A stretch of 64,000 nt of DNA from assembly GCA_903940225.1 (NCBI GenBank), contig CAJAKC010000007.1, forward strand, positions 1 to 64,000, given 5' to 3'. The stretch comes from an uncultured Microbacteriaceae bacterium. Its GTDB lineage: Bacteria; Actinomycetota; Actinomycetes; Actinomycetales; Microbacteriaceae. The translations under genes and the position numbers were made by a program. A model generated the notes under the pieces. The model was not told the DNA's origin and did not search any database. It saw only the letters and a list, made by a program, of their open reading frames with translations. Position 1 is the stretch's first letter; each line of letters starts with the position of its first letter. This document shows positions 9,189 through 18,552 of this stretch, one piece after another.

Positions 9189-10001
9189 ATGACCGACTTT
9201 CCCGTGCCTGCACCGCTGACGAGCCACGGCCCCGCTCGCGTCATCGCGCTGTGCAACCAAAAGGGTGGTGTCGGCAAAACGACGACGACGATTTCGCTCG
9301 CCGGCGCACTCGTCGAATACGGTCGCAAGGTTCTCGTGGTCGATTTTGACCCACAGGGCGCACTCACCGCCGGTCTCAGCGCCACAGCACACGATGTTCC
9401 AACGATTTACGACCTGCTGATCGGCTCGCAGTACGGGATTCGCGACGCGATTCAGGCGACCAAGATCGAAAACCTTCACATCATCCCAGCGAACATTGAC
9501 CTCTCAGCCGCCGAGGTGCAGCTCGTGAACGAGGTCGCCCGCGAAAGCATTCTGCTCACCGTGATTAAGCCCGTTCTCAACGAATACGACGTCATTCTGA
9601 TTGACTGCCAGCCCTCGCTCGGATTACTCACCGTCAACGCGCTCACCGCCGCACACGGCGTACTCATCCCACTGGCGTGCGAATACTTCGCACTCCGCGG
9701 TGTCTCGCTGCTGCTCGACACCATTGACAAGGTCAAACAGCGTCTCAACCCGACCATTGAGGTCGACGGAATCGTTCCCACAATGTACGACCCGCGCACT
9801 TTGCACTCGAAAGAGGTCCTCGACCTCGTTCGACAGAATCTCGGTGACATGGTTATGCAAACGACGATTAAGCGCACGGTCAAGTTTCCCGACTCCACGG
9901 TCGTCGGCAGTCCGATCACCCTGTTCGCCCCCGATCACCCCGCTGCGAACGAGTACCGCGAGTTGGCCCGAGAACTGATTTCTCGTGGAAAGATTGCCTG
10001 A
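9189..10001 (+). CDS. ParA/Soj-type ATPase upstream of scpAB
   Basis: A 270-residue deviant Walker ATPase. The P-loop is CNQKGGVGKTTTTISLAG near residue 24, the A' motif is VVDFDPQGALTAGL near 52, and the Walker B-like segment is DVILIDCQPSLGLLTVNAL near 135. No ParB is adjacent. Instead the gene overlaps scpA by 17 bases, an arrangement shared with mycobacteria (Rv1708, from memory). A role in chromosome organisation together with condensin loading is likely but unproven. It is distinct from the two other ParA-like genes near 31000 in the window. Confidence 0.88.
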   Translation: MTDFPVPAPLTSHGPARVIALCNQKGGVGKTTTTISLAGALVEYGRKVLVVDFDPQGALTAGLSATAHDVPTIYDLLIGSQYGIRDAIQATKIENLHIIPANIDLSAAEVQLVNEVARESILLTVIKPVLNEYDVILIDCQPSLGLLTVNALTAAHGVLIPLACEYFALRGVSLLLDTIDKVKQRLNPTIEVDGIVPTMYDPRTLHSKEVLDLVRQNLGDMVMQTTIKRTVKFPDSTVVGSPITLFAPDHPAANEYRELARELISRGKIA

Positions 10002-10785
10002 CGCCGAGGACGGCTTCCGCGTCAGTCTGACGAACTTCGACGGACCGTTCGACCTTCTCCTGTCGCTCATCTCGAAACACGAGATGGACATCACCGAGGT
10101 GAGCCTTGCTGCGGTGACGAACGATTTCATCGCATTCCTCAAAGACTTGGACGGGCCGGCGGAAATGGATGCCGCGAGCGAGTTCCTCGTCGTCGCCGCG
10201 ACGCTCCTCGATATGAAAATTGTCGGACTGTTACCTGCGGGTGAATACGCCGACGCGGAAGACGTTGCCGTCCTCGAAGCCCGCGACCTGCTGTTTGCAC
10301 GTCTCTTGCAATACCGAGCATTCAAAGAGGTTTCGGGGTGGTTTGCGATTCGTGTCGAGGCGGAATCGTCGCGCAACCCGCGTTCCGTGCGCCTCGAAGA
10401 GAAATTCCGCGAGCGAACCCCCGATCTGGTCTGGACGACATCTCTCGACGACTTCCACATGCTCGCACTGTTGGCTCTCGCACCGCGAGAGATTCCGATG
10501 ATCGGGCTCGACCACCTTCACGCGCCGCTCGTTTCGGTTCGCGAACAGGCCGCGTACATCATCGCCATGGTGCGCACCGGGCCGATGACGTTCCGTCAAC
10601 TCATCGCGGGTGCGGATCAGAAGGGTGTTGTCGTCGCCCGTTTCCTCGCCGTTCTGGAGTTGTATCGCCAATCCGCCGTGTCGTTCGAGCAGATCGAACC
10701 GCTCGGTGAACTCACCATTCGTTGGACCGCTGAAACGTGGTCGGATGAAAACCTTGTCACACTGGGAGCCGAATATGGACAATGA
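9985..10785 (+). CDS. scpA: Segregation and condensation protein A
   Basis: A 266-residue kleisin that bridges the SMC heads together with ScpB. The N-terminal SMC-neck binding region is recognisable as FRVSLTNFDGPFDLLLSLI around residues 11-30, followed by EMDITEVSLAAVTNDFI. The C-terminal winged helix around residues 190-260 carries MTFRQLIAGADQKGVVVARFLAVLEL-type spacing. The start is uncertain: GTG at 9985 or TTG at 9994, both inside the end of the parA-like gene. The 3' end overlaps scpB by 11 bases. Confidence 0.92.
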   Translation: MERLPDAEDGFRVSLTNFDGPFDLLLSLISKHEMDITEVSLAAVTNDFIAFLKDLDGPAEMDAASEFLVVAATLLDMKIVGLLPAGEYADAEDVAVLEARDLLFARLLQYRAFKEVSGWFAIRVEAESSRNPRSVRLEEKFRERTPDLVWTTSLDDFHMLALLALAPREIPMIGLDHLHAPLVSVREQAAYIIAMVRTGPMTFRQLIAGADQKGVVVARFLAVLELYRQSAVSFEQIEPLGELTIRWTAETWSDENLVTLGAEYGQ

Positions 10786-11329
10786 ACTCGAACGCCAGCT
10801 CGAAGCGATCCTCATGGTCGCCGATGAGCCACAGAGTGTCGTGTCGCTTGCGACAGTTTTGGAAACTCCCGTCGCCGAGGTCAAAGCCGCGATAGCGCGA
10901 CTCGTCGCCGATTTCGACGGCCTGTCGGGAACCCTCCGACGCGGTTTCGAATTGCGCGAGATCGGCGGGGGATGGCGCATTTATGTGCGCGAAGACTACG
11001 ACGACCTGGTCCGCGACGTTGTGCACGCCCAAAACGCGACCAAACTTTCCCAGCCCGCGCTCGAGACTCTCGCGGTGATCGCCTACAAGCAGCCCGTCAC
11101 ACGAGCACAGGTGTCGGGAATCCGCGCGGTGAACGTTGATTCCGTTGTCCGTACCCTGGTGGGTCGCGGGCTCATCACCGAAATGGGTAGTGACACAGAA
11201 ACCGGCGCGATTCTGTACGGAACAACGGATTTGCTGTTGACCCACCTCGGAATCGACTCCCTCGAACAGCTTCCCCCGGTTTCGGAACTGCTCGACGACG
11301 GTTCCGGTGGTTTCGACGATGCCAACTGA
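10775..11329 (+). CDS. scpB: Segregation and condensation protein B
   Basis: A 184-residue dimeric winged-helix protein of the SMC-ScpAB condensin. The first winged helix starts with LERQLEAILMVADEP at residues 4-18. The second contains LSQPALETLAVIAYKQPVTR near 90, a hallmark of the family, and VDSVVRTLVGRGLITEMG near 120. ATG at 10775 within the scpA tail is preferred; the frame is open further upstream but that sequence belongs to scpA. It overlaps rluB by 11 bases. Confidence 0.94.
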   Translation: MDNELERQLEAILMVADEPQSVVSLATVLETPVAEVKAAIARLVADFDGLSGTLRRGFELREIGGGWRIYVREDYDDLVRDVVHAQNATKLSQPALETLAVIAYKQPVTRAQVSGIRAVNVDSVVRTLVGRGLITEMGSDTETGAILYGTTDLLLTHLGIDSLEQLPPVSELLDDGSGGFDDAN

Positions 11330-12065
11330 GCGCCTACAAAAGGTACTGGCCGCCGCTGGGGTGGCGTCGCGTCGAGCGAGCGAGAATCTCATCGTCGCCG
11401 GGAAGGTGACTGTCAACGGAACCGTCGTCACCGAACTCGGGTCTCGCGTTGACCCTGAAGTCGACAAGATCACCGTCAACGGAGCACCGATTCAGGTTGA
11501 CGTGTCGATGCGGTACATCATGCTCAACAAACCGACGGGTGTTGTGTCGACGCTGGCGGACGAGAACGGGCGCCGCGACCTCACCGAATACACGTCACAG
11601 TTTGACGAGCGCCTTTACAACGTCGGCCGGCTCGATGCCGAGACTTCCGGCTTGCTGATTCTCACCAACGATGGCGCGATCGCCCACGTGCTCGCGCACC
11701 CATCGTTCGAAGTGACGAAAACGTACCTTGCCAAAGTGGAGGGTGAGGTCACCCCGGCCATTCTGCGTCAGTTGAAAATGGGGGTCGACCTGGAGGACGG
11801 GCCGATCGCCGTCGACAGTGTCGCGATGAAAGGTGAGCCATCACGGGGCCAATCGATTCTCGAACTGACGTTGCACTCCGGTCGTAATCGCATTGTTCGT
11901 CGATTGTGTGCGGCCGTCGGGCACCCCGTCGTCGAACTACATCGCAAGAGTTTCGGTCCACTGACGCTGGGAGCCCTCGGGTCGGGCGCGATGCGGGACC
12001 TCAGTAAGGTTGAAGTGAGCAGTATTTTGGCGCTTGCCGGCGATTCGGAAGGGGACACCGCATGA
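11319..12065 (+). CDS. rluB: 23S rRNA pseudouridine synthase RluB family
   Basis: A 248-residue enzyme that isomerises a uridine of 23S rRNA, probably U2605 by homology. The S4 domain is at residues 4-50 (RLQKVLAAAGVASRRASE). The catalytic Asp lies in NVGRLDAETSGLLIL near 105. The typical RluB C-terminal motif is SGRNRIVRRLCAAVGHPV near 188. ATG at 11319 gives the canonical MPTERLQKVLAAAG beginning. Translation is coupled to scpB upstream and tyrA downstream (ATGA). Confidence 0.93.
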   Translation: MPTERLQKVLAAAGVASRRASENLIVAGKVTVNGTVVTELGSRVDPEVDKITVNGAPIQVDVSMRYIMLNKPTGVVSTLADENGRRDLTEYTSQFDERLYNVGRLDAETSGLLILTNDGAIAHVLAHPSFEVTKTYLAKVEGEVTPAILRQLKMGVDLEDGPIAVDSVAMKGEPSRGQSILELTLHSGRNRIVRRLCAAVGHPVVELHRKSFGPLTLGALGSGAMRDLSKVEVSSILALAGDSEGDTA

Positions 12066-13144
12066 GTTCGTCGCGCGTTGTGGGACCCGTTCGCATCGTC
12101 GGAACGGGTCTTTTGGGGACCTCAATCGGTCTCGTTCTGCGCCGTCAGGGCGTCGAGGTGTCGCTCGTGGACGCGTCGCCGACAGCCGTAAAACTGGCGA
12201 GTGAATACGGTGCCGGCCGCGCCGCGACGGACGGGGATTCCCCCACTCTCATTGTCGTCGCGACGCCACCGGATGTTGTTGCGGACGTCGTCGCCGCCGA
12301 AATTGTGCGTTTTCCGCAGGCCATCGTCACCGATGTCGCGAGCGTCAAGGGCTCGGTGCTGGACTCTTTGGAATCGCGCGGAATCGACCTGTCCACCTAT
12401 GTCGGCTCACACCCGATGGCAGGTCGCGAGCGCGGGGGAGCCGTTGCCGCGCGTGCTGACTTGTTCACGGGTCGCGCATGGGTTGTCTGTGGACGTCCGG
12501 GCGTTTCGGAGGAGACCGTGTCTCACGTCGCCGCACTCGCGGAGGCATGCGGCGCAAACGTCGTTGAATTGACCACCTCTGATCACGACGCGGCCGTTGC
12601 CCTGGTCAGCCATGTCCCGCAGATTGTGGCGTCGGCCGTCGCGTCGAGCCTGGTGGGTGTCCGCGATGACTACGTGACCCTCGCCGGTGGTGGCTTGCGC
12701 GACGTGACGCGGATTGCCGCGTCGGACCCGACGCTGTGGGTTCAGATTCTCTCGGCGAACTCCGCCGAGGTCGCCGGGATTCTGCGCGGCGTTCGCGACC
12801 AGCTCGATTCCGTTCTTTCCGCGCTCGATTCAGGCACGGCCACCGCGGTACTCGCCGATTTGCTTGCGACGGGCAACACCGGCGTTGCGCGCATACCCGG
12901 CAAACACGGGGCAAGCGCTCAGTTTGCACAGATTCTTGTCATCATCGACGACACCCCGGGCCAACTCGCCCGCCTGCTCACGGACATTGGCGAGCTCGGC
13001 GTGAACATGGAAGACCTCCGGCTCGAGCATTCGCCCGGTTCGCAAATTGGTTTTGCCGAGGTGTCAGTCATCCCCTCCGCGGAAGACGGCCTGGTCACCG
13101 CGCTCGAATCGCGCGGCTGGCGAATTGCGGGGGAGGGCCGATGA
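12062..13144 (+). CDS. tyrA: Prephenate dehydrogenase with C-terminal ACT domain
   Basis: A 360-residue enzyme of tyrosine synthesis (prephenate to 4-hydroxyphenylpyruvate, or arogenate to tyrosine). The NAD-binding Rossmann loop is RIVGTGLLGTSIGLVL near residue 11. The conserved catalytic His region is VGSHPMAGRERGG near 117. An ACT regulatory domain occupies about 288-360 (VIIDDTPGQLARLLTDIG), suggesting feedback by an aromatic amino acid. It sits between rluB and cmk with 4-base overlaps on both sides. Confidence 0.92.
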   Translation: MSSSRVVGPVRIVGTGLLGTSIGLVLRRQGVEVSLVDASPTAVKLASEYGAGRAATDGDSPTLIVVATPPDVVADVVAAEIVRFPQAIVTDVASVKGSVLDSLESRGIDLSTYVGSHPMAGRERGGAVAARADLFTGRAWVVCGRPGVSEETVSHVAALAEACGANVVELTTSDHDAAVALVSHVPQIVASAVASSLVGVRDDYVTLAGGGLRDVTRIAASDPTLWVQILSANSAEVAGILRGVRDQLDSVLSALDSGTATAVLADLLATGNTGVARIPGKHGASAQFAQILVIIDDTPGQLARLLTDIGELGVNMEDLRLEHSPGSQIGFAEVSVIPSAEDGLVTALESRGWRIAGEGR

Positions 13145-13800
13145 CCCGCGTGATCGCCATCGACGGCCCCGCCGGCAGCGGCAAGTCGAGCGTGTCACGC
13201 GAAGTTGCGCGCCGGCTCGGCTTCGGATTCCTCGACACGGGTGCCGCCTATCGCGCACTGACCTGGTGGGCACTCGACAGTGAACTCGATCTGCACGATC
13301 ACGACGCCATCGCTGCACTCCTGCCCGATTTTCCGTATTCCATTTCGCTCGACCCCGACCTCGAGCGCGTTCGCGTTGGTGAAGTTGAGGTGACGGACGC
13401 AATTCGCGACCCACGGATTTCTCTAAACGTCAGCGCAATCGCGACAAACCCGAGGGTGCGCCCGTGGATGAGGGATTTCACTCGGTCGCTTGCTGATCAC
13501 GCGGAGTATCCCGGCGTCGTTGCCGAGGGTCGCGATATGACGACGGTCGTCTTCCCCGACGCCGACACACGGATTTTGCTGACCGCACGCGAAGAGGTGC
13601 GCATTGCGCGTCGCGCGGGAGAAACTGATGCCGCGGCGGACGTCACTGCGCAGTCCATCAGTGACCGTGATGCAAAGGATTCCAGCGTTGTCGATTTCAC
13701 GACCGCCGCCCCCGGGGTTGCCGTCATCGATTCGTCGGACATTGGTTTTGACGAAACTGTCGACGCGGTTGTCGGCCTGTGCACAGGAGGCAACGCGTGA
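13141..13800 (+). CDS. cmk: Cytidylate kinase
   Basis: A 219-residue kinase phosphorylating CMP and dCMP. The P-loop is [18 protein letters not shown] near residue 6, followed by [16 protein letters not shown] near 32, the usual cmk signature. The NMP-binding insert and the lid with [17 protein letters not shown] near 122 are present. ATG at 13141 overlaps the tyrA stop (ATGA). The frame is open far upstream, but that part is out-of-frame tyrA sequence. Confidence 0.95.
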   Translation: MTRVIAIDGPAGSGKSSVSREVARRLGFGFLDTGAAYRALTWWALDSELDLHDHDAIAALLPDFPYSISLDPDLERVRVGEVEVTDAIRDPRISLNVSAIATNPRVRPWMRDFTRSLADHAEYPGVVAEGRDMTTVVFPDADTRILLTAREEVRIARRAGETDAAADVTAQSISDRDAKDSSVVDFTTAAPGVAVIDSSDIGFDETVDAVVGLCTGGNA

Positions 13801-15308
13801 GTAATGACGACCTAGACGATTTTGGAGCCGATGACATTGTCGAGCGACTGGAGGGGATGTCCGACGCCGACGCAGTCCAGCGTGCCGATGCGTTGCGCCG
13901 CGGACTCGAGGAATACGACCTCGACGACGACGATATCGCCGTGCTTGAAGCACAGCTCGGGGACACCGACGAGGTCATCATTCTGCCCGCGCTGCCTGTA
14001 TTGGCGATTGTCGGTCGACCCAACGTCGGCAAGTCGGCGCTGGTCAACCGAATTCTCGGGCGCCGCGAAGCAGTCGTCGAGGACGTTCCCGGCGTAACCC
14101 GCGACCGCGTTGCCTACAAGGCCGAGTGGAATGATCGCCGGTTCACGCTTGTCGACACCGGCGGTTGGGAGCCCGACGCCAGGGGCATCGACCTTTCCGT
14201 TGCACAACAGGCCGAAATCGCCATTGACCTTGCCGACGCCGTCCTTTTTGTCGTCGACGCGATGGTGGGGGCAACCGCAACCGACGAACGCGTTGTGCGT
14301 ATGTTGCGCGCGACGAAGAAGCCCGTCATTCTTGTCGCCAACAAGGTCGACGACGTGCGCCACGAAATCGAAGCAGCCACTCTGTGGTCGCTGGGGCTCG
14401 GCGCACCATGGCCCGTTTCGGCTCTACACGGTCGCGGGGTAGCCGACCTGCTCGACAATGTTCTGACGATTTTGCCCGAGATCAGCTCGGTCGCCAAGAC
14501 CGAAATCGGTGGACCCCGCCGCGTCGCCATCATCGGGCGGCCGAACGTGGGCAAGTCATCGCTGCTTAACAAGACGGCCGGCGAAGAGCGCGTGGTCGTC
14601 AACGAACTTGCGGGAACGACGCGTGACCCGATCGACGAACAGATTGAACTGGGCGGCAAGGTGTGGCGGTTTGTCGACACCGCGGGAATTCGTCGCCGGC
14701 AACACATGGCTCAGGGCGCCGATTTCTATGCCTCGCTGCGCACGGCCGCGGCGCTCGAAAAGGCGGAGGTTGCCGTCATCGTCCTCGACGTGACACAGCC
14801 CATCAGCGAGCAGGACATTCGCATCGTTGACATGGCACTCGAATCGGGACGCGCTATCGTGCTCGCGTTCAACAAGTGGGACCTTCTCGATGACGATCGT
14901 CGCCGGTATCTGGAGCGCGAGATTGAACAGGACCTGGCGCACGTGGCGTGGGCGCCGCGCGTCAACATTTCGGCGCGAACCGGCCGACACCTCGAAAAGC
15001 TCGTTCCGGCGCTCGAGCTTGCGCTCGAATCATGGGACACGCGAGTACCGACCGGGAAGTTCAACGCGTTCCTTGCCGAGCTCGCGGCGGCACACCCTCA
15101 CCCCGTGCGTGGCGGACGCCAGCCTCGAATTCTGTTTGGCACGCAGGCGACCACCCGCCCGCCGACGTTCGTCGTCTTCACCACCCAGTTCCTTGACCCG
15201 CAGTATCGCCGTTTCATCACTCGTCGGTTGCGCGAGGTGTGGGGCTTCGAGGGGTCGCCGATCGAGATTCAGATGCGCGTTCGCGAGCGTCGCGGGCCGA
15301 AGCGATAA
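13797..15308 (+). CDS. der: Ribosome-associated GTPase Der (EngA)
   Basis: A 503-residue protein with two tandem GTPase domains and a C-terminal KH-like domain; it assists 50S assembly. G1 of domain one is [14 protein letters not shown] near residue 68 and of domain two [14 protein letters not shown] near 243. The NKxD motifs are VANKVDDV and FNKWDLLDD. The first 60 residues form an acidic extension ([15 protein letters not shown]) typical of actinobacterial Der. GTG at 13797 overlaps the cmk stop and has AGGAGG about seven bases upstream. Confidence 0.95.
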   Translation: MSNDDLDDFGADDIVERLEGMSDADAVQRADALRRGLEEYDLDDDDIAVLEAQLGDTDEVIILPALPVLAIVGRPNVGKSALVNRILGRREAVVEDVPGVTRDRVAYKAEWNDRRFTLVDTGGWEPDARGIDLSVAQQAEIAIDLADAVLFVVDAMVGATATDERVVRMLRATKKPVILVANKVDDVRHEIEAATLWSLGLGAPWPVSALHGRGVADLLDNVLTILPEISSVAKTEIGGPRRVAIIGRPNVGKSSLLNKTAGEERVVVNELAGTTRDPIDEQIELGGKVWRFVDTAGIRRRQHMAQGADFYASLRTAAALEKAEVAVIVLDVTQPISEQDIRIVDMALESGRAIVLAFNKWDLLDDDRRRYLEREIEQDLAHVAWAPRVNISARTGRHLEKLVPALELALESWDTRVPTGKFNAFLAELAAAHPHPVRGGRQPRILFGTQATTRPPTFVVFTTQFLDPQYRRFITRRLREVWGFEGSPIEIQMRVRERRGPKR

Positions 15309-15310
15309 TC

Positions 15311-15799
15311 GTGAACTTTTTGCCGCCTCCGCACCTGCGCGACCCCGGCGACCAGTGGATTTATGGTCCCAACGGCGAAAAAGTCTGGGGTGCGTTTGGT
15401 GCGGCGGGTGTGCTGGTTTGGAATCGGGACACCGATTGTGTGTTGCTTCAACTGCGCGCCGAATGGTCGCATCACGGTGGCACCTGGGGAATCCCGGGTG
15501 GCGCGATGCGCAAAGGGGAATCCGCCCGCGACGGTGCGCTGCGCGAAGCCCACGAAGAAGCGGGGGTGCCCGAGGAACTGCTCGAAGCGATCGACGAGTT
15601 CATCATCGACCTCGGGTTTTGGTCCTATACGACCGTCATCGCGCGAACGACCGAACACTTCGAGCCGGTCGAGAATGATGAGGAGAGCATCGAGTTGCAG
15701 TGGGTGAGTCGCACGGCAGTCGAAGAACTCGACTTACACCCTCGATTTGGACAGAACTGGCCGCATTTGCGCGACGTGCTCGCCGGACACATCGAATAG
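15311..15799 (+). CDS. NUDIX hydrolase
   Basis: A 162-residue NUDIX pyrophosphohydrolase. The Nudix box runs from GGAMRKGESARDGALREAHE through EEAG at about residues 58-80, with the REAHEEAG core intact. The usual 23-residue motif fits, so the enzyme should be active with Mg2+. Substrates of such stand-alone proteins range from oxidised nucleotides to ADP-ribose and coenzyme pyrophosphates; none can be assigned here. GTG at 15311 starts two bases after der ends. Confidence 0.88.
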   Translation: MNFLPPPHLRDPGDQWIYGPNGEKVWGAFGAAGVLVWNRDTDCVLLQLRAEWSHHGGTWGIPGGAMRKGESARDGALREAHEEAGVPEELLEAIDEFIIDLGFWSYTTVIARTTEHFEPVENDEESIELQWVSRTAVEELDLHPRFGQNWPHLRDVLAGHIE

Positions 15800-15839
15800 T
15801 CTGGGCTCTACCGAATACTGTGCGCAAGGACGTGACCAC

Positions 15840-17201
15840 GTGACCGAAATCGACCGCGACCGACTCGCCGAACTGTTCGAGCGGGAACGCGCCGAGTTCG
15901 AGTCAAGCCACCCAAAGTCAAAGGCGGCGTATGCCGCTGCCGACCACCTCTTTGGCCGCGTTCCCATGACGTGGATGAACAAGAAGTCCGGATCGTTCCC
16001 GATCTATTTCGAATCGGCGAGGGGCAACCGCGTTCTCGACATCGACGGACACGAGTACATCGATTTTGCGCTGGGAGACACCGGTTCGATGGCGGGGCAC
16101 TCGGCGCCGGAAGTAGTCGCTGCTGTTCAGAGACGAATCGGTGAGCAGGGTGGGCTTACGACGATGTTGCCGACGGAAGACGCCGAATGGGTTGGCGCCG
16201 AGTTGGCGCGACGATTCGGCATGGATCGCTGGAGTTTTGCCCTGACAGCAACCGATGCGAACCGCTGGGTCATTCGACTCGTGCGTGCGCTGACAGGTCG
16301 ATCCAAGATCCTCTTCCACTCGTATTGTTACCACGGCTCGGTTGACGAGTCGCTCATCGTGGTGGGGCCCGACGGTCACGCGATGAGCCGCCCCGGAAAC
16401 GTCGGCGAACCCGTCGATGTCCTCGAAACCAGTCGCGTCGCCGAGTTCAACGACCTCGAGGCGCTGGAGCGCGAACTCGCCCACGGCGATGTCGCCGCGG
16501 TGCTCATCGAGCCGGCGCTGACTAACATCGGCATCGTTCTGCCCGAGCCCGGTTATCACGAGGGAGTGCGGGGACTAACCCGCAAATACGGCACGCTGCT
16601 GATCATCGACGAAACGCACACCTTCAGCGCAGGACCGGGCGGTATGACGAAAGCGATTGACCTCGACCCTGACATCGTGGTTATCGGAAAGGCGATTGGT
16701 GGGGGAATCCCCACGGCCGCCTACGGTCTATCGGCGGATTTCGCGGAAAAGGCGCTTGCGCGCGACGACCTCGACCTCATCGACATGGGCGGTGTCGGTG
16801 GCACTCTCGCCGGAAACCCGCTTTCCGTTGCGGCGATGCGCGCGACCCTCGAACACGTTCTGACCGAGAAGGCGTTCGCGCACATGATTGCCACCTGTGA
16901 CGTCTTTACGCAGGGCATGAACGACATTTTCGACAAGTACGACCTGCCGTGGTCCATCAACCAGCTCGGGGCTCGATGCGAGTACCGGTTCGCCAAACCG
17001 TATCCGCGAAACGGCGGGGAAGCGAATGCGGCCGCCGACGGTGACCTCGAAGATTTCCTCCACCTATACCTCGCCAACCGAGGAATCATGCTGACGCCGT
17101 TTCACAACATGGCGCTGATGTGTCCGACGACGACCGTCGCCGACGTCGAGAAGCACCACGAGGTATTCGAAAAGGCGATTCGCGAACTCCTCGACGCCTA
17201 G
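15840..17201 (+). CDS. Class III PLP-dependent aminotransferase, substrate unknown
   Basis: A 453-residue fold-type I aminotransferase resembling glutamate-1-semialdehyde aminomutase. Visible motifs: LDIDGHEYIDFALGDTGSMAG near 65, LLIIDETHTFSAGPGG near 258 with the cofactor-contacting Asp, and VVIGKAIGGGIPTAAYGLS near 283 with the Schiff-base Lys. It lacks an adjacent haem gene set, so hemL is not claimed. GTG at 15840 is chosen because AAGGA lies about nine bases upstream and the protein then starts TEIDRDRLAELFERE. It may have its own promoter: 40 bases separate it from the NUDIX gene. Confidence 0.85.
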   Translation: MTEIDRDRLAELFERERAEFESSHPKSKAAYAAADHLFGRVPMTWMNKKSGSFPIYFESARGNRVLDIDGHEYIDFALGDTGSMAGHSAPEVVAAVQRRIGEQGGLTTMLPTEDAEWVGAELARRFGMDRWSFALTATDANRWVIRLVRALTGRSKILFHSYCYHGSVDESLIVVGPDGHAMSRPGNVGEPVDVLETSRVAEFNDLEALERELAHGDVAAVLIEPALTNIGIVLPEPGYHEGVRGLTRKYGTLLIIDETHTFSAGPGGMTKAIDLDPDIVVIGKAIGGGIPTAAYGLSADFAEKALARDDLDLIDMGGVGGTLAGNPLSVAAMRATLEHVLTEKAFAHMIATCDVFTQGMNDIFDKYDLPWSINQLGARCEYRFAKPYPRNGGEANAAADGDLEDFLHLYLANRGIMLTPFHNMALMCPTTTVADVEKHHEVFEKAIRELLDA

Positions 17202-17202
17202 T

Positions 17203-17232
17203 TTCGACCGCTCAGATAACACTTGATAGAGT
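17203..17232 (+). promoter_or_regulatory. Probable promoter of tRNA-Pro
   Basis: TTCGAC at 17203-17208 and TAGAGT at 17227-17232, separated by 18 bases, lie 23 bases before the mature 5' end of the tRNA. The region also contains a 6-bp inverted repeat, ACTTGA at 17221 and TCAAGT at 17235. Assignment is by position and weak consensus only. Confidence 0.4.
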
Positions 17233-17255
17233 GGTCAAGTTGTCCTTCGGGGCAG

Positions 17256-17329
<74 letters not shown>

Positions 17330-17335
17330 CGTAAT

Positions 17336-17367
17336 AAAAAATCCCGCCTAACGAGGCGGGATTTTTT
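17336..17367 (+). terminator. Rho-independent terminator after tRNA-Pro
   Basis: A GC stem CCCGCCT/AGGCGGG, extended by A/T pairs so that the full stem is about 14 bp, with a 4-base loop near 17350 and a T6 tail. It lies seven bases after the tRNA. Because the flanks are A-rich on one side and T-rich on the other it could act in both directions. Confidence 0.9.
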
Positions 17368-17479
17368 GTTACTCACGTTCTTTCAGGCGGGCCCACGCCG
17401 TTCGAGAAATCAATTCGCAACGCAACGTCGGATTGGGTTGTTCGGTACACTCTTATTAACCCCCTCGAAAGGAAAAACT

Positions 17480-18490
17480 GTGAAACGTTCACGTATTCTC
17501 TCCGCCGCCGGCGTCGCATCGCTGCTGGTCGCCCCGTTGTTTGTCTTGTCGCCTGCCCACGCAACGGTGATTGACGTCGCGGGTCAGCAGTTGAACTTCG
17601 GAAACGCTGTCGACGAAAACATTCTTGAAAACGCGGACATCAACGACTCTTACCTATATGAGAACGTCGTCACGGTGGGCGGAGTTGAAGTCGATGCGCT
17701 TGTCACCGTCACCTTTTTCTCTGATAACTCAATAGGCAACTATCCCCACGAATCGATTTCGGACGACGATGTCGTTCTCCTTAACTCGTTCAATACCGAG
17801 CACGTCGACGTTGCGGGTTGCTACACCACCGAAGAGTACGTCGCTACATATTACGCCGAAGAGGCCTACGACTTCCTTGGATTCAACGAGGAGTTTGCGC
17901 TTCGCGGAGGGTACGAGGTCGCGGTCATCGACATGTACGAGGATGACCCAGAGTGGGAACACACCATCAGCACCGGTCTCGTCCTTTGTGACTACAACGA
18001 AACCGACGAGGTCGACGGGTCCGTAGACATCAACGTCGCGTTCGAGGTCGACGGCGCTCCCGTGACACTGACGAACGTCGCCATCAGTGCACACGACATC
18101 GATAACAATCAGATGGTCACGTTCGGTGACCCGGCGCCGACGACGTTCTCCACAAGTGGTGACGATTCCCTCGTCACCATCCAAGACATGTCCGAAATTG
18201 AGAATTACATCACGTTCACCGGACCTGATGACGATTCCGAAGACGGCCTTGAGGGTCGCTACGTCGGAGAGGTCACCTACGACAGCGTTTCCGAGTTCAA
18301 CTACTCGTTCTTCCTAGAAAACGAATCGCGAGGAACCCTGCAATTGGAGTTCGACTCTTACTTCAACGCGAGTAGCGATCTCGCGCCGACCGGTGTTGAA
18401 CCAGCGACCGCGGGCTTTGTTGGGCTTGCGGTGCTGGGTCTGGGCTCAGCGATGATAGTCGCCCGCATTGCGCACCGTCGTCGCGCATAA
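17480..18490 (+). CDS. Acidic secreted protein with LAPTG-type cell-wall sorting signal
   Basis: A 336-residue exported protein of unknown role. GTG at 17480 follows GAAAGGA by about six bases and starts a signal peptide (KRSRI, a hydrophobic core, then SPAHA as cleavage site near residue 27). The mature part is very rich in Asp and Glu and holds two cysteines (in VAGCYTTEEY and LVLCDYNETD) that could pair. The C-terminus has LAPTG, a hydrophobic stretch GFVGLAVLGLGSAMIV and the basic tail ARIAHRRRA. That is the layout of a class E sortase substrate in actinobacteria. No catalytic motif was seen. No sortase gene lies in the window. Confidence 0.8.
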   Translation: MKRSRILSAAGVASLLVAPLFVLSPAHATVIDVAGQQLNFGNAVDENILENADINDSYLYENVVTVGGVEVDALVTVTFFSDNSIGNYPHESISDDDVVLLNSFNTEHVDVAGCYTTEEYVATYYAEEAYDFLGFNEEFALRGGYEVAVIDMYEDDPEWEHTISTGLVLCDYNETDEVDGSVDINVAFEVDGAPVTLTNVAISAHDIDNNQMVTFGDPAPTTFSTSGDDSLVTIQDMSEIENYITFTGPDDDSEDGLEGRYVGEVTYDSVSEFNYSFFLENESRGTLQLEFDSYFNASSDLAPTGVEPATAGFVGLAVLGLGSAMIVARIAHRRRA

Positions 18491-18552
18491 CTAATCACGC
18501 GAATGGCCCGTGATTGCAAGGTCGCAGGTCATTCGCTTGTTAGCCTTGATGC

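Noticed and set aside
15840..17201. Calling the aminotransferase hemL
   Set aside because: The fold and Lys motif fit the wider class III family, but hemL-specific context is absent and the match was not diagnostic by eye.
17221..17240. Inverted repeat ACTTGA...TCAAGT before tRNA-Pro as an attachment site
   Set aside because: Only six base pairs, no integrase or mobile genes around, and it overlaps the probable tRNA promoter.
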